Positions 37,145 to 46,574 of a stretch of DNA of 64,000 bases are shown in pieces. A program made the translations under genes and the position numbers. The stretch's first letter is position 1; each line of letters starts with the position of its first letter. The notes below the pieces were generated by a model that ran no database searches, was not told the origin of the DNA, and saw only the letters and a list, made by a program, of their open reading frames with translations. The stretch is taken from NCBI RefSeq assembly GCF_000364225.2, contig NZ_AQFT02000001.1, positions 2,046,001 through 2,110,000 on the forward strand, given 5' to 3'. The DNA is from Eubacterium plexicaudatum ASF492. Its GTDB lineage: Bacteria; Bacillota; Clostridia; Lachnospirales; Lachnospiraceae.

Positions 37145-37780
37145 CTATTTCACTTTCACTGCCACGGCCTTACGGACACCGTTATTGGCAATCACATATA
37201 CGGTACAGGTTCCCTTTTTCCTGGCTTTGATAACGCCGTTTTTATTTACCGTAGCAATTGATTCATCCGATGTCACGTACCTGAGTGCAGCTACATGGTT
37301 AACTATTTTTTTCTTTTTATTTTCTGCGGTTTGCATTGCTTTGATTTTAGTTTTACCGCCTTTTTTGATTGTTACGTCGGCTGATTCCACGGAGACAGCC
37401 TTCGCATTCGTTTGCTTAAAGCCAGGAAACGCAATGTGCACGTTGAGGGCTTTTGCAGTATATACTTTATCACCGTCCATATACTTGTATGCAGCCACAA
37501 AATATTTGTATGCTTTATCTTTATCCGGAGCTTTGGCTGTGAAACTGCGTTTAGATGTCTCTCCGACTTTTTTATAAATCTTCTTTCCATTACAGAGGGA
37601 CTGATAGACTTCATAAACAACATCATCCCCCGCATTCATCCATGTAAGCTTGGCCATGCCTTTATCGAAATGTCCTTCCAGCAGTAATAACGGAAGATTG
37701 GAATTCTCCGCCTGTTTTGCCAGCGCATCCTCGTCCAAACTCTTCTTTTTATAACCCCTGTATTTATGTGTGATTTATTT
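37145..37780 (-). CDS. FN3/BIG2 (Ig-like) repeat protein, start uncertain
   Basis: Main frame from 37738: an FN3-like domain (GMAKLTWMNAGDDVVYEVYQ, KAYKYFVAAYKYMDGDKVYT) followed by a BIG2 domain (VTIKKGGKTKIKAMQTAENK, YVTSDESIATVNKNGVIKAR, GTCTVYVIANNGVRKAVAVK). Domains like these occur in extracellular proteins, but no signal peptide is visible. The frame is open above 37738 to a stop at ~37760; an ATG with a GGGGG site at ~37780 (MDKINHT) is in another frame, so the N-terminus may carry an error or be truncated. Confidence 0.6.
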
Positions 37781-38348
37781 TATCCATCCCCCTTCTATAC
37801 CCGCTTCTTTTGACATACCCTGTATCCATTCACGCCAAAGAAATTCCGGAAAATCTTCCGTAAGCAAGGATATCAGGGCAGACTGGTAATTGCTTAACTA
37901 TCACAAAGTGTACTTTTTGGTAAACTCCCAAATTACCCCAAAGATGAGAATCGGAAATGAAAAGAGATATGAAACCCGGAAAAAAGAAGAATTGCCCCAT
38001 GAATAATAGCAAACTTTTTACAAAAATGTCATGGAATTGTCATGGAATTGTCAAAATATATGGACTTTTATTTGCGGTTATGCTAAACTATCATTAGAAA
38101 AAAATTATCAAAAAGTACACTTTTTGATAGTTTTTTCTATATATATCATATTTTATCGTGGTATTCCGCCTTGCTTTCCGCAGATATTTTATACATAAAA
38201 TCATCAAATGATATATATTATTTTTGTTTTGTCGTATTTCGTTACAGAACTCGCTGAATTTACGCTGATAATGTAATAGACTTTATAATCCGGATGTGGT
38301 ATACTTAGTGACAGCAACAGATAATCGTATAAGGATGAGCGTGATCAC
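37781..38348. other. Intergenic region with palindromes and short direct repeats
   Basis: No gene seen. A palindrome TATCAAAAAGT-AC-ACTTTTTGATA stands at 38106-38129 with T tracts after it; a half-matching copy CTATCACAAAGTGTACTTTTTGG lies at ~37899 (shown here in two parts: CTATCACAAAGTG, TACTTTTTGG). A tandem TCATGGAATTG occurs twice at ~38027-38050. Could be a terminator for the minus-strand genes or an operator for the plus-strand gene at 38349. Confidence 0.5.
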
Positions 38349-38612
38349 ATGTCTTTGACTAATGAAGATTTATTAGCAATCAGTCAATTATTGGATTCGA
38401 AATTAAAACCAATAACAGCAGATGTAAAAAATATTCATTTAACACTGGAAAATGATGTTTTACCACGGTTACGAGAGATTGAATCTTGCTACACGGCTAC
38501 ATCTAAACGCTATCAGTCAGGTACTAACCAAATCGAAGCAATGCAGGCTGATATTGATGTCATGAAAAATGTGATTCGTGAACACAGCGAAAAATTGCAA
38601 AAAATTTCATAA
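38349..38612 (+). CDS. Small coiled-coil protein, unknown function
   Basis: 87 residues: MSLTNEDLLAISQLLDSKLK, then a heptad-rich helix (VKNIHLTLENDVLPRLREIE; QADIDVMKNVIREHSEKLQK). Short helical proteins of this type are common in Lachnospiraceae and I know no function. It has a normal start context (AAGGATGAGCGTG upstream) and good codon pattern. Confidence 0.7.
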   Translation: MSLTNEDLLAISQLLDSKLKPITADVKNIHLTLENDVLPRLREIESCYTATSKRYQSGTNQIEAMQADIDVMKNVIREHSEKLQKIS

Positions 38613-38975
38613 GCATAGAGACTGTAAATTTAACTGTGTATTGTCGGAAAGAGGTATTTTTTTGTGTCAATCTCTTGACCTATTTAAAGTATACAGGAAG
38701 CTTTCTATAAAAACGTTGCAGGTATGGGACTGTTAAAGCTCCGCCTGCTTCCGGATTTAGTTGAGTGTTCCCGGTGATAATCCTTTTTGCCATGTATTGC
38801 AACGGTTACTTTTCCGGGTTTTGAGGGGTGTTTAAGCTGTATGTGCGTCAAAAAAATACAATTTAAGTGTCCAATATTTGTTGACCGGTGCAGGTTAACT
38901 TTAGAAAAGTTGATTCTTTTTTCCTTACAAAGAGTATTCAGTCACATGAGAATGTTTGAAGTCTTTTTATCTGTT
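38613..38975. other. Intergenic, no feature recognised
   Basis: About 360 bp, AT-rich. No convincing start, domain or hairpin on either strand. Confidence 0.6.
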
Positions 38976-39415
38976 CTATAAATGTTTATAAATATCCTCA
39001 ATAACGATACATATTTTCTCATGAGTTACAGTATAACAAAAAACTTCTTCATTTTTTATAAAAGCAGGATCTTCAAGCGTTATTCCCAAATTAGAATCCT
39101 CGTCCCGAAAATCAAAAATACCTTTTTTTCCTTTAAAAAATTATATACATAGTAATCCTTTTTCAAAAGAACCAAATGGCTTTTGTCATTTTCAAAATTA
39201 GAAGCAGCTCTTACAAATCCATAATCAAGAACACTATAGTTCAGATCAGACCAAATGCTCTTATTAAATTCATCTATGTTATCCAAAAAAGGTTAAATTG
39301 TAAAACATACCGAATCTGCATAATTTAAAATAATTTGAATGAACTTTTGATATTCTTTATTACTTTTAGGAATATATCCAAAAAAATTTTCTTTTCTTAT
39401 TTGTAAATCTTTCAT
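38976..39415 (-). pseudogene. Small immunity-like protein gene with in-frame stop and frameshift
   Basis: From ATG 39415 the frame reads MKDLQIRKENFFGYIPKSNK, then TAA, and continues in the same frame PFLDNIDEFNKSIWSDLNYS. A second break (AAA near 39145, one A missing) leads to GIFDFRDEDSNLGITLEDPA and ends at 38976. The composition (Trp, Phe, acidic) and size (~145 residues) resemble Imm-type immunity proteins or SMI1-like small proteins, but I cannot assign a family. The in-frame stop is not a homopolymer effect, so decay is likely. Its start overlaps the DUF3781 stop (TGATG). Confidence 0.5.
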
Positions 39416-39663
39416 CAATTTTCCTTATGCGCTGTAATTATGGTATAACTATATGCATTTATCGTTATAATGCAATTATCTACATTTACATACCAATTTT
39501 TCCCGTTTCGTATAATAACAGCATTAGCAGAATTGATTTCAGTTTTACACCAGTCAACCACATTATCTGTGTCTAAAGACAAGTTTCTTTTAATACGTTT
39601 TATGCCTAATTCGGTTGTATGTAATCTATCTAAATTCTTTAGTAATTCATGATCTGCATTCAT
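39415..39663 (-). CDS. DUF3781-domain protein
   Basis: 82 residues from ATG 39663 after GAGGAG. LLKNLDRLHTTELGIKRIKR, VVDWCKTEINSANAVIIRNG and NWYVNVDNCIITINAYSYTI match DUF3781 over its full length. The family is small, cytoplasmic and without known function. A longer frame to 39720 starts in poor context. Confidence 0.85.
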   Translation of the reverse strand: MNADHELLKNLDRLHTTELGIKRIKRNLSLDTDNVVDWCKTEINSANAVIIRNGKNWYVNVDNCIITINAYSYTIITAHKEN

Positions 39664-40011
39664 TTTATAATTCTCCTCGTATTTATAAAGTTCAGATTTG
39701 TGTCGCTCATAGAATATCACAATCTGGTTTATATTTCTATTAAATTTTCATTAAATTTCTTTCTCCCTCGCTGCACTCTGCCATGCTGCTTATATAATAT
39801 ATTGTTTAAAAAAAAATTAATTTCTTTTAAATATTATAATGTCCATAAATATGTTTCTCCATAAGAAAAGCCTATCATGATCTGACAGGCTTTATAAATC
39901 TCTTATGTTTTACGCAAAAATGGAAATGACCTATTTTTTCTATGATAGTCCCCTTAATGACTGCTGCCAGTCATAGTGACTGCACTTTTGCCAATAAGAC
40001 ATCCTGCCCGG
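39664..40011. other. Intergenic, no gene recognised
   Basis: AT-rich, about 350 bp. The stretch GCCTATCATGATCTGACAGGC at ~39870 holds a GCCT...AGGC stem and may terminate a transcript. Nothing else supported. Confidence 0.4.
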
Positions 40012-40107
40012 AAGGAACATACTTTTTTGACAGATGGATACTTCGTATGTAGTGTTGGGAATGTTTCTGAAGAAATGCTGCGGAAATATATAGAGAATCA
40101 AGGATAA
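40012..40107 (+). pseudogene. tnpA: C-terminal remnant of an IS200/IS605 TnpA
   Basis: Reads KEHTFLTDGYFVCSVGNVSE and EMLRKYIENQG to a stop at 40107, the standard TnpA end including the catalytic-Tyr helix context. Everything upstream is missing. It stands in the opposite direction to the tnpB remnant at 40696, so the two are not one simple element. Confidence 0.85.
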
Positions 40108-40122
40108 AAGGAGTAACAGACT

Positions 40123-40536
40123 ATGTTAAGCATGACCTATCTCGCAGTATTGGAACCTGGTGAAGATGGCAGTTATGGTATTTCATTTCCTGACCTCCCT
40201 GGCTGTTTCAGCTATGGTGAAAATCTCGCACATGCAGGGCAGATGGCATTAGAAGCGGCAAGCCTGCATGTTTATGGTCCGGAACAGGATGGAGATGAAA
40301 TCCCGACACTCTCACTCTCACTCCCAAAAGATGAAATCGAAGGCATGGTTGTTATGCCAGTCACAATCCATCCTGACCTTTATAGGGCAAAACGTGACAA
40401 TGAACGCATTAAAACAAACATCACTCTCCCGGCATGGCTGAAAAGGATTGCAGAAGAACAAAAGGTAAACTATTCCCGGCTTTTGGAAACTGCCCTGATT
40501 GATTATCTGCAGATCCCTACATCCGTCAGACAATAA
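40123..40536 (+). CDS. HicB-family antitoxin-like protein, no HicA seen
   Basis: 137 residues: partial RNase H-like HicB fold (MTYLAVLEPGEDGSYGISFP, DLPGCFSYGENLAHAGQMAL) and a C-terminal ribbon-helix-helix (NERIKTNITLPAWLKRIAEE, YSRLLETALIDYLQI). Size and domain order are normal. No hicA lies on either side; the flanks are IS605 remnants, so a partner may have been lost. Confidence 0.88.
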   Translation: MLSMTYLAVLEPGEDGSYGISFPDLPGCFSYGENLAHAGQMALEAASLHVYGPEQDGDEIPTLSLSLPKDEIEGMVVMPVTIHPDLYRAKRDNERIKTNITLPAWLKRIAEEQKVNYSRLLETALIDYLQIPTSVRQ

Positions 40537-40592
40537 GCCCTTGCACTGCTGCTCCACGCCATATATCAGATACCTGGCAGCAGGCTTACACT

Positions 40593-40977
40593 GTGAACTA
40601 CCCATTGTCTAAAGCCAATGGGCTTCCTGCTTCATCGACCTCGTAACCTACTATCTCCACAGGCGTTAATTCGGGCTGCACCGTCCCTATTTATATTATG
40701 CTATTTGTCTTAGTCCTTCTGCTAAAATATTTTTTGCAGCATTAACATCCCTGTCGTGTTTTGCACCACAAACAGGACATATCCATTCCCTTACAGTTAA
40801 ATTTTTTATTTCTTCATTCTGGTATCCACAAACAGAACACAACTGGCTGCTGGCATAAAATGTATCTATTTTGACGTACTGCCTTCCATTCCATTTTACC
40901 TTGTACTCTAACTGCCTTGTCAACTCATACCATGATGCATCTGTAATAGATTTTGCCAGATGATGGTTCTTTACCAT
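40593..40977 (-). mobile_element. IS605 remnant: tnpB C-terminus plus right end
   Basis: The last 94 residues of a TnpB ([20 protein letters not shown], zinc finger CSVCGYQN...[17 protein letters not shown]) and the right end, which matches 12320-12440 almost base for base. The RuvC Asp and Glu are gone, so no nuclease remains. The flank past the end, AGTGTAAGCCTGCTGCCAGG, would have been its guide. Confidence 0.9.
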
Positions 40978-41103
40978 AGTCATCAGAATTCCTGTTACAC
41001 ATCCCGGTGTACACAGTGATTTACTCGTAATTCTTGGCTGTACTCCGCCGTCCTCTGCTGCTGTTTTCATTACATCGAGATCGAAATCATCAAACTTTGC
41101 CAT
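40696..41103 (-). pseudogene. lanA: Nisin-type lantibiotic precursor fused to a tnpB remnant
   Basis: From ATG 41103 (after GAAAGGAAATAG) the frame encodes [24 protein letters not shown] in two blocks, a class I leader with the FDLD box and the PR cleavage site, then a core [18 protein letters not shown] that matches the first 18 core residues of nisin-like peptides (nisin: ITSISLCTPGC). At 40977 it joins in frame to tnpB residues from [10 protein letters not shown] and ends at 40696. Rings C-E are lost, so no active lantibiotic can result; a 135-residue chimera could still be made. lanB, lanT and lanC are absent. Confidence 0.9.
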
Positions 41104-41275
41104 TGCTATTTCCTTTCATCATTTCATATTTGAAAATTGACAATGTGCATTTATTTTTAAAATGTTATTTTTATCTTCAGCACATCTGCAATTCCCTTTT
41201 ACATAAATAGTTATACCTCATAAAAATCAGTAAAAAATCAAAATAAGCACTTAAAAGCAAATATTTTTACAAAAA

Positions 41276-41303
41276 AATCTCCAAGACATATGTCTTAGAG
41301 ATT
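41276..41303 (-). terminator. Rho-independent terminator of the RK unit
   Basis: Hairpin AATCTC-C-AAGACATATGTCTT-A-GAGATT followed on the minus strand by seven T, 24 bp past the kinase stop. Separates the immunity/regulation genes from the lanA chimera, which must have its own promoter in 41104-41275. Confidence 0.85.
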
Positions 41304-41326
41304 TTCGAATAATTTTACACTATATT

Positions 41327-42693
41327 CTAATTACATGGAATTTTTATAATAACTTGTGCTCCTTTCGTCTGTAACGAATTATTTAAAATAAGTTCTCCAC
41401 CATGTTGTTTTATAATAGATGAAGCAATATATAATCCCATACCAAAATGCATTTTGGAGGTACGACTATGATCATCCATAAAAAAGCATTCTTGAGCATG
41501 TTGTAATGCTTCCTTGGAAAATCCCTTTCCTTCATCTACTATTGAAAGTATCAAATAATTGTCTTTCACTACAAAACTACTATACAAATGGCTACCCTCC
41601 TCAGAATGTTCAATCGCATTATTTACAACATTCATAATTGAGCGCTCTATCTGCATTTTGTCTACTTTCATTCTCTTTAAAGTAGATATATTGTCCCATT
41701 CTAAATTAACCTTTTTTGTTTTACACAAAGGTTTTATCTGTTCTTTTAGATAGTTCATATATTCTGAAATATTCACCATTTCTACGTTCAACTGGTAGCC
41801 CATTGCTGCTCTAGAAATATCAATCAATGTTTTGATATATATATGCATTTGTTCTGCACTTTTCAAAATATACTCAATATACAGCCTCTGTTCTCGATCT
41901 AATTCTGTTTCAATTATTAAATCCGCATTTCCTTGAATTACTGTCAATGGTGTTTTTATGTCATGCGCCAATGCCGCAATCTGTTCTTTTTGCATTAATT
42001 CTGTTTCCCATTGCTTTTCTAAAGAGTCTTTAAGATTAGTTTTCATTTCAGAAAAGGAAAAAAGTAATTTCTCAAATTCCTTAATTTTGGAATGCCCTAC
42101 TTCAAAATCTAAATTATGATTAGAAACTTTCTCCGTAGCATCAAATAAAGGTTTAAGCTGTCGCCACAAACTATTTGAAAGCCTTGTTGTTAAAATAGCT
42201 GATACAACTATACAGTTTATTAAAATCATCAAATACAATAAAAGTTCAGGTGAAAGAAAATGTTCTTCCATCCAATCATTTGTAAACCTAGAACCAATAA
42301 AATATTGTAATACTACATATTCTTGTTCCCGGGTAACAAACATGTAGTTTTTTTGTAAGTTTTCTGCACTGATGCCTGTTTTTGCATATTGTAAAGCTTC
42401 CTCCAAATCGTTTTCATTTAAAGTACTTTCGAGTACTTGATAATTTTTATCTAACAGCACATATTCAATCCCGATAGGTATTCTAATTTCCGACAAATCT
42501 GGTGTAGCAGCAATGATTGGTGCAAGTTCATTTGCCTTAATCTCCGAATAGTCTCCATAAGTAGTAATACCTATAGTTGTACTAAAAACTAAAGCCAAAA
42601 ATGGTATGGCAACAGCTCCTAATAATCCGAACAACAGCATAAATAAAACTGCAAAAAAACCGTTCGTAGTGATGTAGGTTTCCTTATTCCCAT
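41327..42693 (-). CDS. NisK-like sensor histidine kinase, one frameshift near the start
   Basis: Long frame to 42640 plus a start ATG at 42693 in another frame (MGIRKPTSLRTV). One T added to the run at 42653-42659 gives TVFFAVLFMLLFGLLGAVAI, the first transmembrane helix. Total 455 residues: helix 1, external sensor domain (~40-150), helix 2 (LLLYLMILINCIVVSAILTT), HAMP, HisKA with IAALAHDIKTPLTVIQGNAD, HATPase with NVVNNAIEHSEEG and GMGLYIASSIIKQHGG. The architecture and place next to F-E-G-I genes match NisK-type lantibiotic sensors. Start overlaps the regulator stop by 10 bp. Confidence 0.85.
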
Positions 42694-43346
42694 TTATATC
42701 CTATCCCCCAAACTGTTATAATTGGTTGAACATTAAGATTATTTAATTTTGCACGAATATTTTTTATGTGTGTTGCAATCGTAGAATTATCACTCTCTCC
42801 TTCAAAACTGAAAACAGCTTCATAAATCTGCTCCTTTGTAAATACCTGACCTCTATTAAGAGCAAGGAATTCGCATATTTTGTATTCACTTTTAGTGAAT
42901 ACAACAGTAGTACCTTCTACCTGCATTTTTTTTGCGGACAAATCAAACTTAATATGTTCAAAATTAATACAACTATGATGTTCTCTTTGTTCTCGTCGCA
43001 AATGAGCATTTATTCTAGCTCGCAGTTCTGGAATACGAAAGGGTTTTATAAGATAATCGTCTGCCCCCAGCCCCAAACCATATGTGATATCATTTTCCAA
43101 TGTTTTCGCAGTAAGAAACAAAATAGGACAGTCCACCAATCCTCGGATTTTTTTACAAAATGAAAAACCATCTATTCCAGGCATCATAATGTCCAAAATA
43201 ATCAACTCGTAACGGTTCAATTCTTCCAATTGTATTTGCTCTGCAGACGTATAGCCAGTTACTATGTGTCCATCTTTTTGTAAAGCATTTTTAATGAGTT
43301 CTAAAATAGGCTGTTCATCATCTACTACAAGAATAGCGGCCATCAC
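42684..43346 (-). CDS. NisR-like OmpR-family response regulator
   Basis: 220 residues: receiver with VVDDEQPIL, phosphoacceptor Asp in LIILDIMMPGIDGF (~54), Lys in YLIKPFRIPEL; winged-helix DNA-binding domain with VFTKSEYKICEFLALN and ATHIKNIRAKL. Ends GIGYKWE. Overlaps the kinase gene. By analogy with NisR it should bind TCT-N8-TCT boxes; one such box stands before the F gene (46561-46574). Confidence 0.93.
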   Translation of the reverse strand: MMAAILVVDDEQPILELIKNALQKDGHIVTGYTSAEQIQLEELNRYELIILDIMMPGIDGFSFCKKIRGLVDCPILFLTAKTLENDITYGLGLGADDYLIKPFRIPELRARINAHLRREQREHHSCINFEHIKFDLSAKKMQVEGTTVVFTKSEYKICEFLALNRGQVFTKEQIYEAVFSFEGESDNSTIATHIKNIRAKLNNLNVQPIITVWGIGYKWE

Positions 43347-43552
43347 ATCACCTCCTAAATTTCTAGTGTAGTCTCTTCTTGGGTCTGCGGAGTCCTTTCC
43401 TCTTCGTTCTCCCTCCTGTGCATGAAAAACGATTCCTGCCCCGGATTTTCAGATGCTTGTAAAAGTTATGACTGTGTCAAAATATTTAGTAAATTTCCGA
43501 GACTACACTTCTAAATTAAATGCACATATGCATTATACCATAAAAAAGAGAA

Positions 43553-44368
43553 TTACTTCAATTCTACCATATAGTATTGATTATTAACCTTTACAGCTAT
43601 TGCTTTCTCTATATCTATACCTGCGATTTCATATATATCCATATAAAACCAGCGTTTACGGTTTTCAGAAGAAGTTCCATCCCAATCAATTTTATTTAGT
43701 TCATTCTTTGTTAATACCTTTTTACTATTTACATCAAAAATCACTGTTTCATTCAGCATGTCAAGATATGTCCCTAGTTGTTCTTCCGATACAACTTCAT
43801 CTGTCATCTGATAAATCTTGTTTTCAAAAATAAGTTGTGTTGCATCTTGTGGATTTATCTTATAGCCACTGATAGCTTTTTTTGTAGCAGCACTAATATC
43901 AAATATATTGCTTTCATCTGATATTTGATTACTTGGTAATGCTTTATGATAGTTCCCATTGACATCCACTATCAAATATGATGTAGCATTTTTAGATGTA
44001 TACACATTTAAATAAGGAATAATATATTTTGCATCTGGTGCTTTCTCAGATAAATCTGATAGTGTTTTGAACGATGCATTTTCTATATTTTCTTGTACTA
44101 AAATTATTCCATGCTCATTAACTGCTGCAAGTTGGCGGATATATCCGCACCATTCTCCAAGGTTTTCGCTAGAAACCGTATCATTAAGTATGATATAACT
44201 ATTTCCCATATAAGTAAATTGTGTTGCATCTTCACTGTCCAAGAAGCATTGCTCTTTATCACCGGAGTATCTTTTAATCTCATTTCGCATTATAGAGCAT
44301 CCGGATAAAATACTACTAACAAGAGTCATAACCATCACTAATTTTAAAAAATTAATCGTTCTACTCAT
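43553..44368 (-). CDS. NisI/SpaI-type lantibiotic immunity lipoprotein
   Basis: 271 residues with a lipoprotein signal (LVMVMTLVSSILSGC, Cys ~24). Two related domains follow: TQFTYMGNSYIILNDTVSSE...LGEWCGYI and TQLIFENKIYQMTDEVVSEE...LGTYLDML, the tandem SpaI-like fold seen in NisI. It would bind the lantibiotic at the membrane surface and protect lipid II. The ATG overlaps the end of the G-permease gene by 8 bp. ~206 bp separate it from the regulator gene; that gap shows no gene. Confidence 0.85.
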   Translation of the reverse strand: MSRTINFLKLVMVMTLVSSILSGCSIMRNEIKRYSGDKEQCFLDSEDATQFTYMGNSYIILNDTVSSENLGEWCGYIRQLAAVNEHGIILVQENIENASFKTLSDLSEKAPDAKYIIPYLNVYTSKNATSYLIVDVNGNYHKALPSNQISDESNIFDISAATKKAISGYKINPQDATQLIFENKIYQMTDEVVSEEQLGTYLDMLNETVIFDVNSKKVLTKNELNKIDWDGTSSENRKRWFYMDIYEIAGIDIEKAIAVKVNNQYYMVELK

Positions 44369-45088
44369 GATTTTTTCTCCCCTCCCATCTAGTAAACCAA
44401 TATATTATTAAAATCAAAATAATTGCTGTCAATACTAAAACCCCAAGCCATTGCAATATATGATCGGCTAGTCTATTATAAAATACATCTTGTATCCAGT
44501 TCATTGACCACGCAAATGGAATATATCTCCATAGTCCGTGCAGTTCAATGTTACTATACAAAATACATTGCAAGCATTCAAACACCCCAAAAAACAAAGA
44601 AATACCCAATCCAAACTTCAAACTAAGAAATATATGAAATGCATAAATTATAAAATTGCAAAATGCTAATCCTAACACAGTTTGCAAAAGTAATACCACT
44701 GGGATTGCTTTGCTCTGATTCATATTTACACCTATTACAAATAAAGTATACAATATAACTAGAGATATTAAACCAGAGAAATAGAGAATGAACAATTTTG
44801 CGAGTATAGCATTTTTCCGTTTTGGCACAATCAAAATATTTTGAAACTGCGATGCTTTTTCCTCCTGCGAAATATTCAAACCAACAATCGCGCTAATTAA
44901 AATCGGAAACACCATTTCTGTGAGTTCTAAAATCAAATTAAGTTTTTGGTATTTATCAACATTTTTATAATATAAAAATAAAATACAAACAAAATTGCAC
45001 CTAACACTGGCGTCAATATATGAATAACCCAATATGGAGTATGATATAGTTTTATTCGTTCAGCACGAATCGAAGTAACTATTCTCAT
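44361..45088 (-). CDS. Lantibiotic immunity ABC permease (LanG-like), one frameshift
   Basis: ATG at 45088 after GAGGGAAG; the start MRIVTSIRAERIKLYHTPYW and the main frame (from VDKYQKLNLILELTEMVFPI) meet at the five-base run 44974-44978, where one more T gives LFVFYFLYYKNVDKYQ. Six predicted helices, ~242 residues, e.g. ISLVILYTLFVIGV and LGVLVLTAIILILIIYWF. With LanF and LanE it would expel lantibiotic from the membrane. Confidence 0.85.
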
Positions 45089-45123
45089 TTATCTTCCCTC
45101 CCTTTTTGAAAAACTTCTTGCAT

Positions 45124-45813
45124 CTAAAAAGAAAGTAAAATAAATAATAGTGCTGACAGTACTATTGGCAACGAAGCCTTCCATGAGTATAGTATCTCTC
45201 CCAAAAAAGTTCCATTACTCCGGATACCCATATACATCTCTGCAAATTTTGCGCCCCAACAATAAGGACATATCCATGCAAACATCGTTTTTCCAAACAT
45301 GATTGGTGAAAGAATGCCGAGCAAGGTATTCCCGATAATCGACAGAAACATCCCTGCCTTTCGTGCCAAAAATAGACAAATAGGAATTTGCCAAATAGAA
45401 GCAATAATCAATCCGGAACTTCCGACAAAGCCATGCCCTATAGAATATACGGCTAATGTCGGAGAAATTATATTACTTATCGAACTAAAAACAGCAAGAA
45501 GTATTCCTGCTATCACCAATTTTTCAATTAAGATAATTGCTTTGGCGAACTCAAATCTCTTTAAGTTGATAGGCATAGAAAATATCGAATAATAATTTCC
45601 GGCTCGTTCTTCCTTTTGATGTGAAAGAAAACATAGAATAGCAATTGTTCCTGGAAGTAAAAAAGCATACCACCAATAAAAAGTCATATACTGAAAACCA
45701 TAAAATCCGCCAACAAGCCATGCAAAAACTGCTGTCAGAAACGGTGCAATTACAATCAATTTATTAAAAATCGTTCGTTTGAATTTAAGTTGTTCTGCTT
45801 TCAGATATTTCAT
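45124..45813 (-). CDS. Lantibiotic immunity ABC permease (LanE-like)
   Basis: 229 residues, six hydrophobic segments (LIVIAPFLTAVFAWLVGGFY, YAFLLPGTIAILCFLS, LVIAGILLAVFSSISNII and on). Start MKYLKAEQLKFKRTIFNKLI is the usual MutE/EpiE opening. It begins 2 bp after the ATPase gene. Forms the LanFEG transporter with its neighbours. Confidence 0.88.
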   Translation of the reverse strand: MKYLKAEQLKFKRTIFNKLIVIAPFLTAVFAWLVGGFYGFQYMTFYWWYAFLLPGTIAILCFLSHQKEERAGNYYSIFSMPINLKRFEFAKAIILIEKLVIAGILLAVFSSISNIISPTLAVYSIGHGFVGSSGLIIASIWQIPICLFLARKAGMFLSIIGNTLLGILSPIMFGKTMFAWICPYCWGAKFAEMYMGIRSNGTFLGEILYSWKASLPIVLSALLFILLSF

Positions 45814-45815
45814 CT

Positions 45816-46517
45816 TTACACCTCCTGATGAAGTTTCACTACATCCATAAAAAGTTGTTCTAGATTCTCTCCTGTTTGAAGCTTACTTTCATACCCTAAT
45901 ACACCACCAGCAATAATTCCTACACGATCGGCAATCTGCTGAACTTCTGATAAGATATGACTGGATAAGATCACTGTAATCCCTTTTTCCGGAAAAGAAC
46001 GAATTAACTTACGTAGTTCTTCTATACCCATTGGATCAAGTCCATTAGTCGGTTCATCTAAAATCAGTAATTTCGGATTGTTCAATAAAGCTATCGCAAT
46101 TCCAAGTCGCTGCTTCATTCCAAGTGAAAACTGTCCGACTCGCTTTTTTCCTGTATCTGTCAAACGTACAATCTGCAGCACTTCATCAACCCGTTTATCC
46201 GATAATCCCAACATAACGGTACGAACCTTCAAATTTTCATGTGCTGTCAAATTATCATAAAGAGGTGGCATTTCAATCAATGCACCTATATGAGCCAAGT
46301 CGTTGCGATTCCATAAATGACCATCGAATTCGATATCGCCCGAAGTAGGTCTTAAAATACCTGTAATCATTTTTAATGTAGTAGATTTTCCTGCTCCATT
46401 AGGTCCCAATAATCCATAAACCGAATTACGTTCTATGTTAAGTGACACATTATTCACTACTACTTGGTCCTTAAAGTTTTTGCACAGTTCATTTGTTTTT
46501 AAAATCATTTCCATCAT
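45816..46517 (-). CDS. Lantibiotic immunity ABC ATPase (LanF-like)
   Basis: 233 residues: Walker A GLLGPNGAGKSTTLKMITG, Q-loop region GALIEMPPLYDNLTAHENLK (with the Glu-containing 'E-loop' known from LanF proteins in place of the common Gln), signature FSLGMKQRLGIAIAL, Walker B LLILDEPTNGLDP, H-loop LSSHILSEV. First gene of the F-E-G-I-R-K series. The E-loop supports the lantibiotic-immunity assignment. Confidence 0.92.
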   Translation of the reverse strand: MMEMILKTNELCKNFKDQVVVNNVSLNIERNSVYGLLGPNGAGKSTTLKMITGILRPTSGDIEFDGHLWNRNDLAHIGALIEMPPLYDNLTAHENLKVRTVMLGLSDKRVDEVLQIVRLTDTGKKRVGQFSLGMKQRLGIAIALLNNPKLLILDEPTNGLDPMGIEELRKLIRSFPEKGITVILSSHILSEVQQIADRVGIIAGGVLGYESKLQTGENLEQLFMDVVKLHQEV

Positions 46518-46537
46518 AGTATGTTCCTTTCTTTTTT

Positions 46538-46574
46538 ATTATAGTAACAGTCAATTTTAAAGATTTTATAAAGA
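46538..46574 (-). promoter_or_regulatory. Promoter with candidate nis-box before the immunity operon
   Basis: Minus strand: TCT-TTATAAAA-TCT (46574-46561), the TCT-N8-TCT pattern of NisR-regulated promoters, no good -35 hexamer, and -10 TATAAT (46543-46538) 17 nt after the box. In nisA the corresponding gap is nearer 13 nt, so the match is not exact. Confidence 0.5.
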
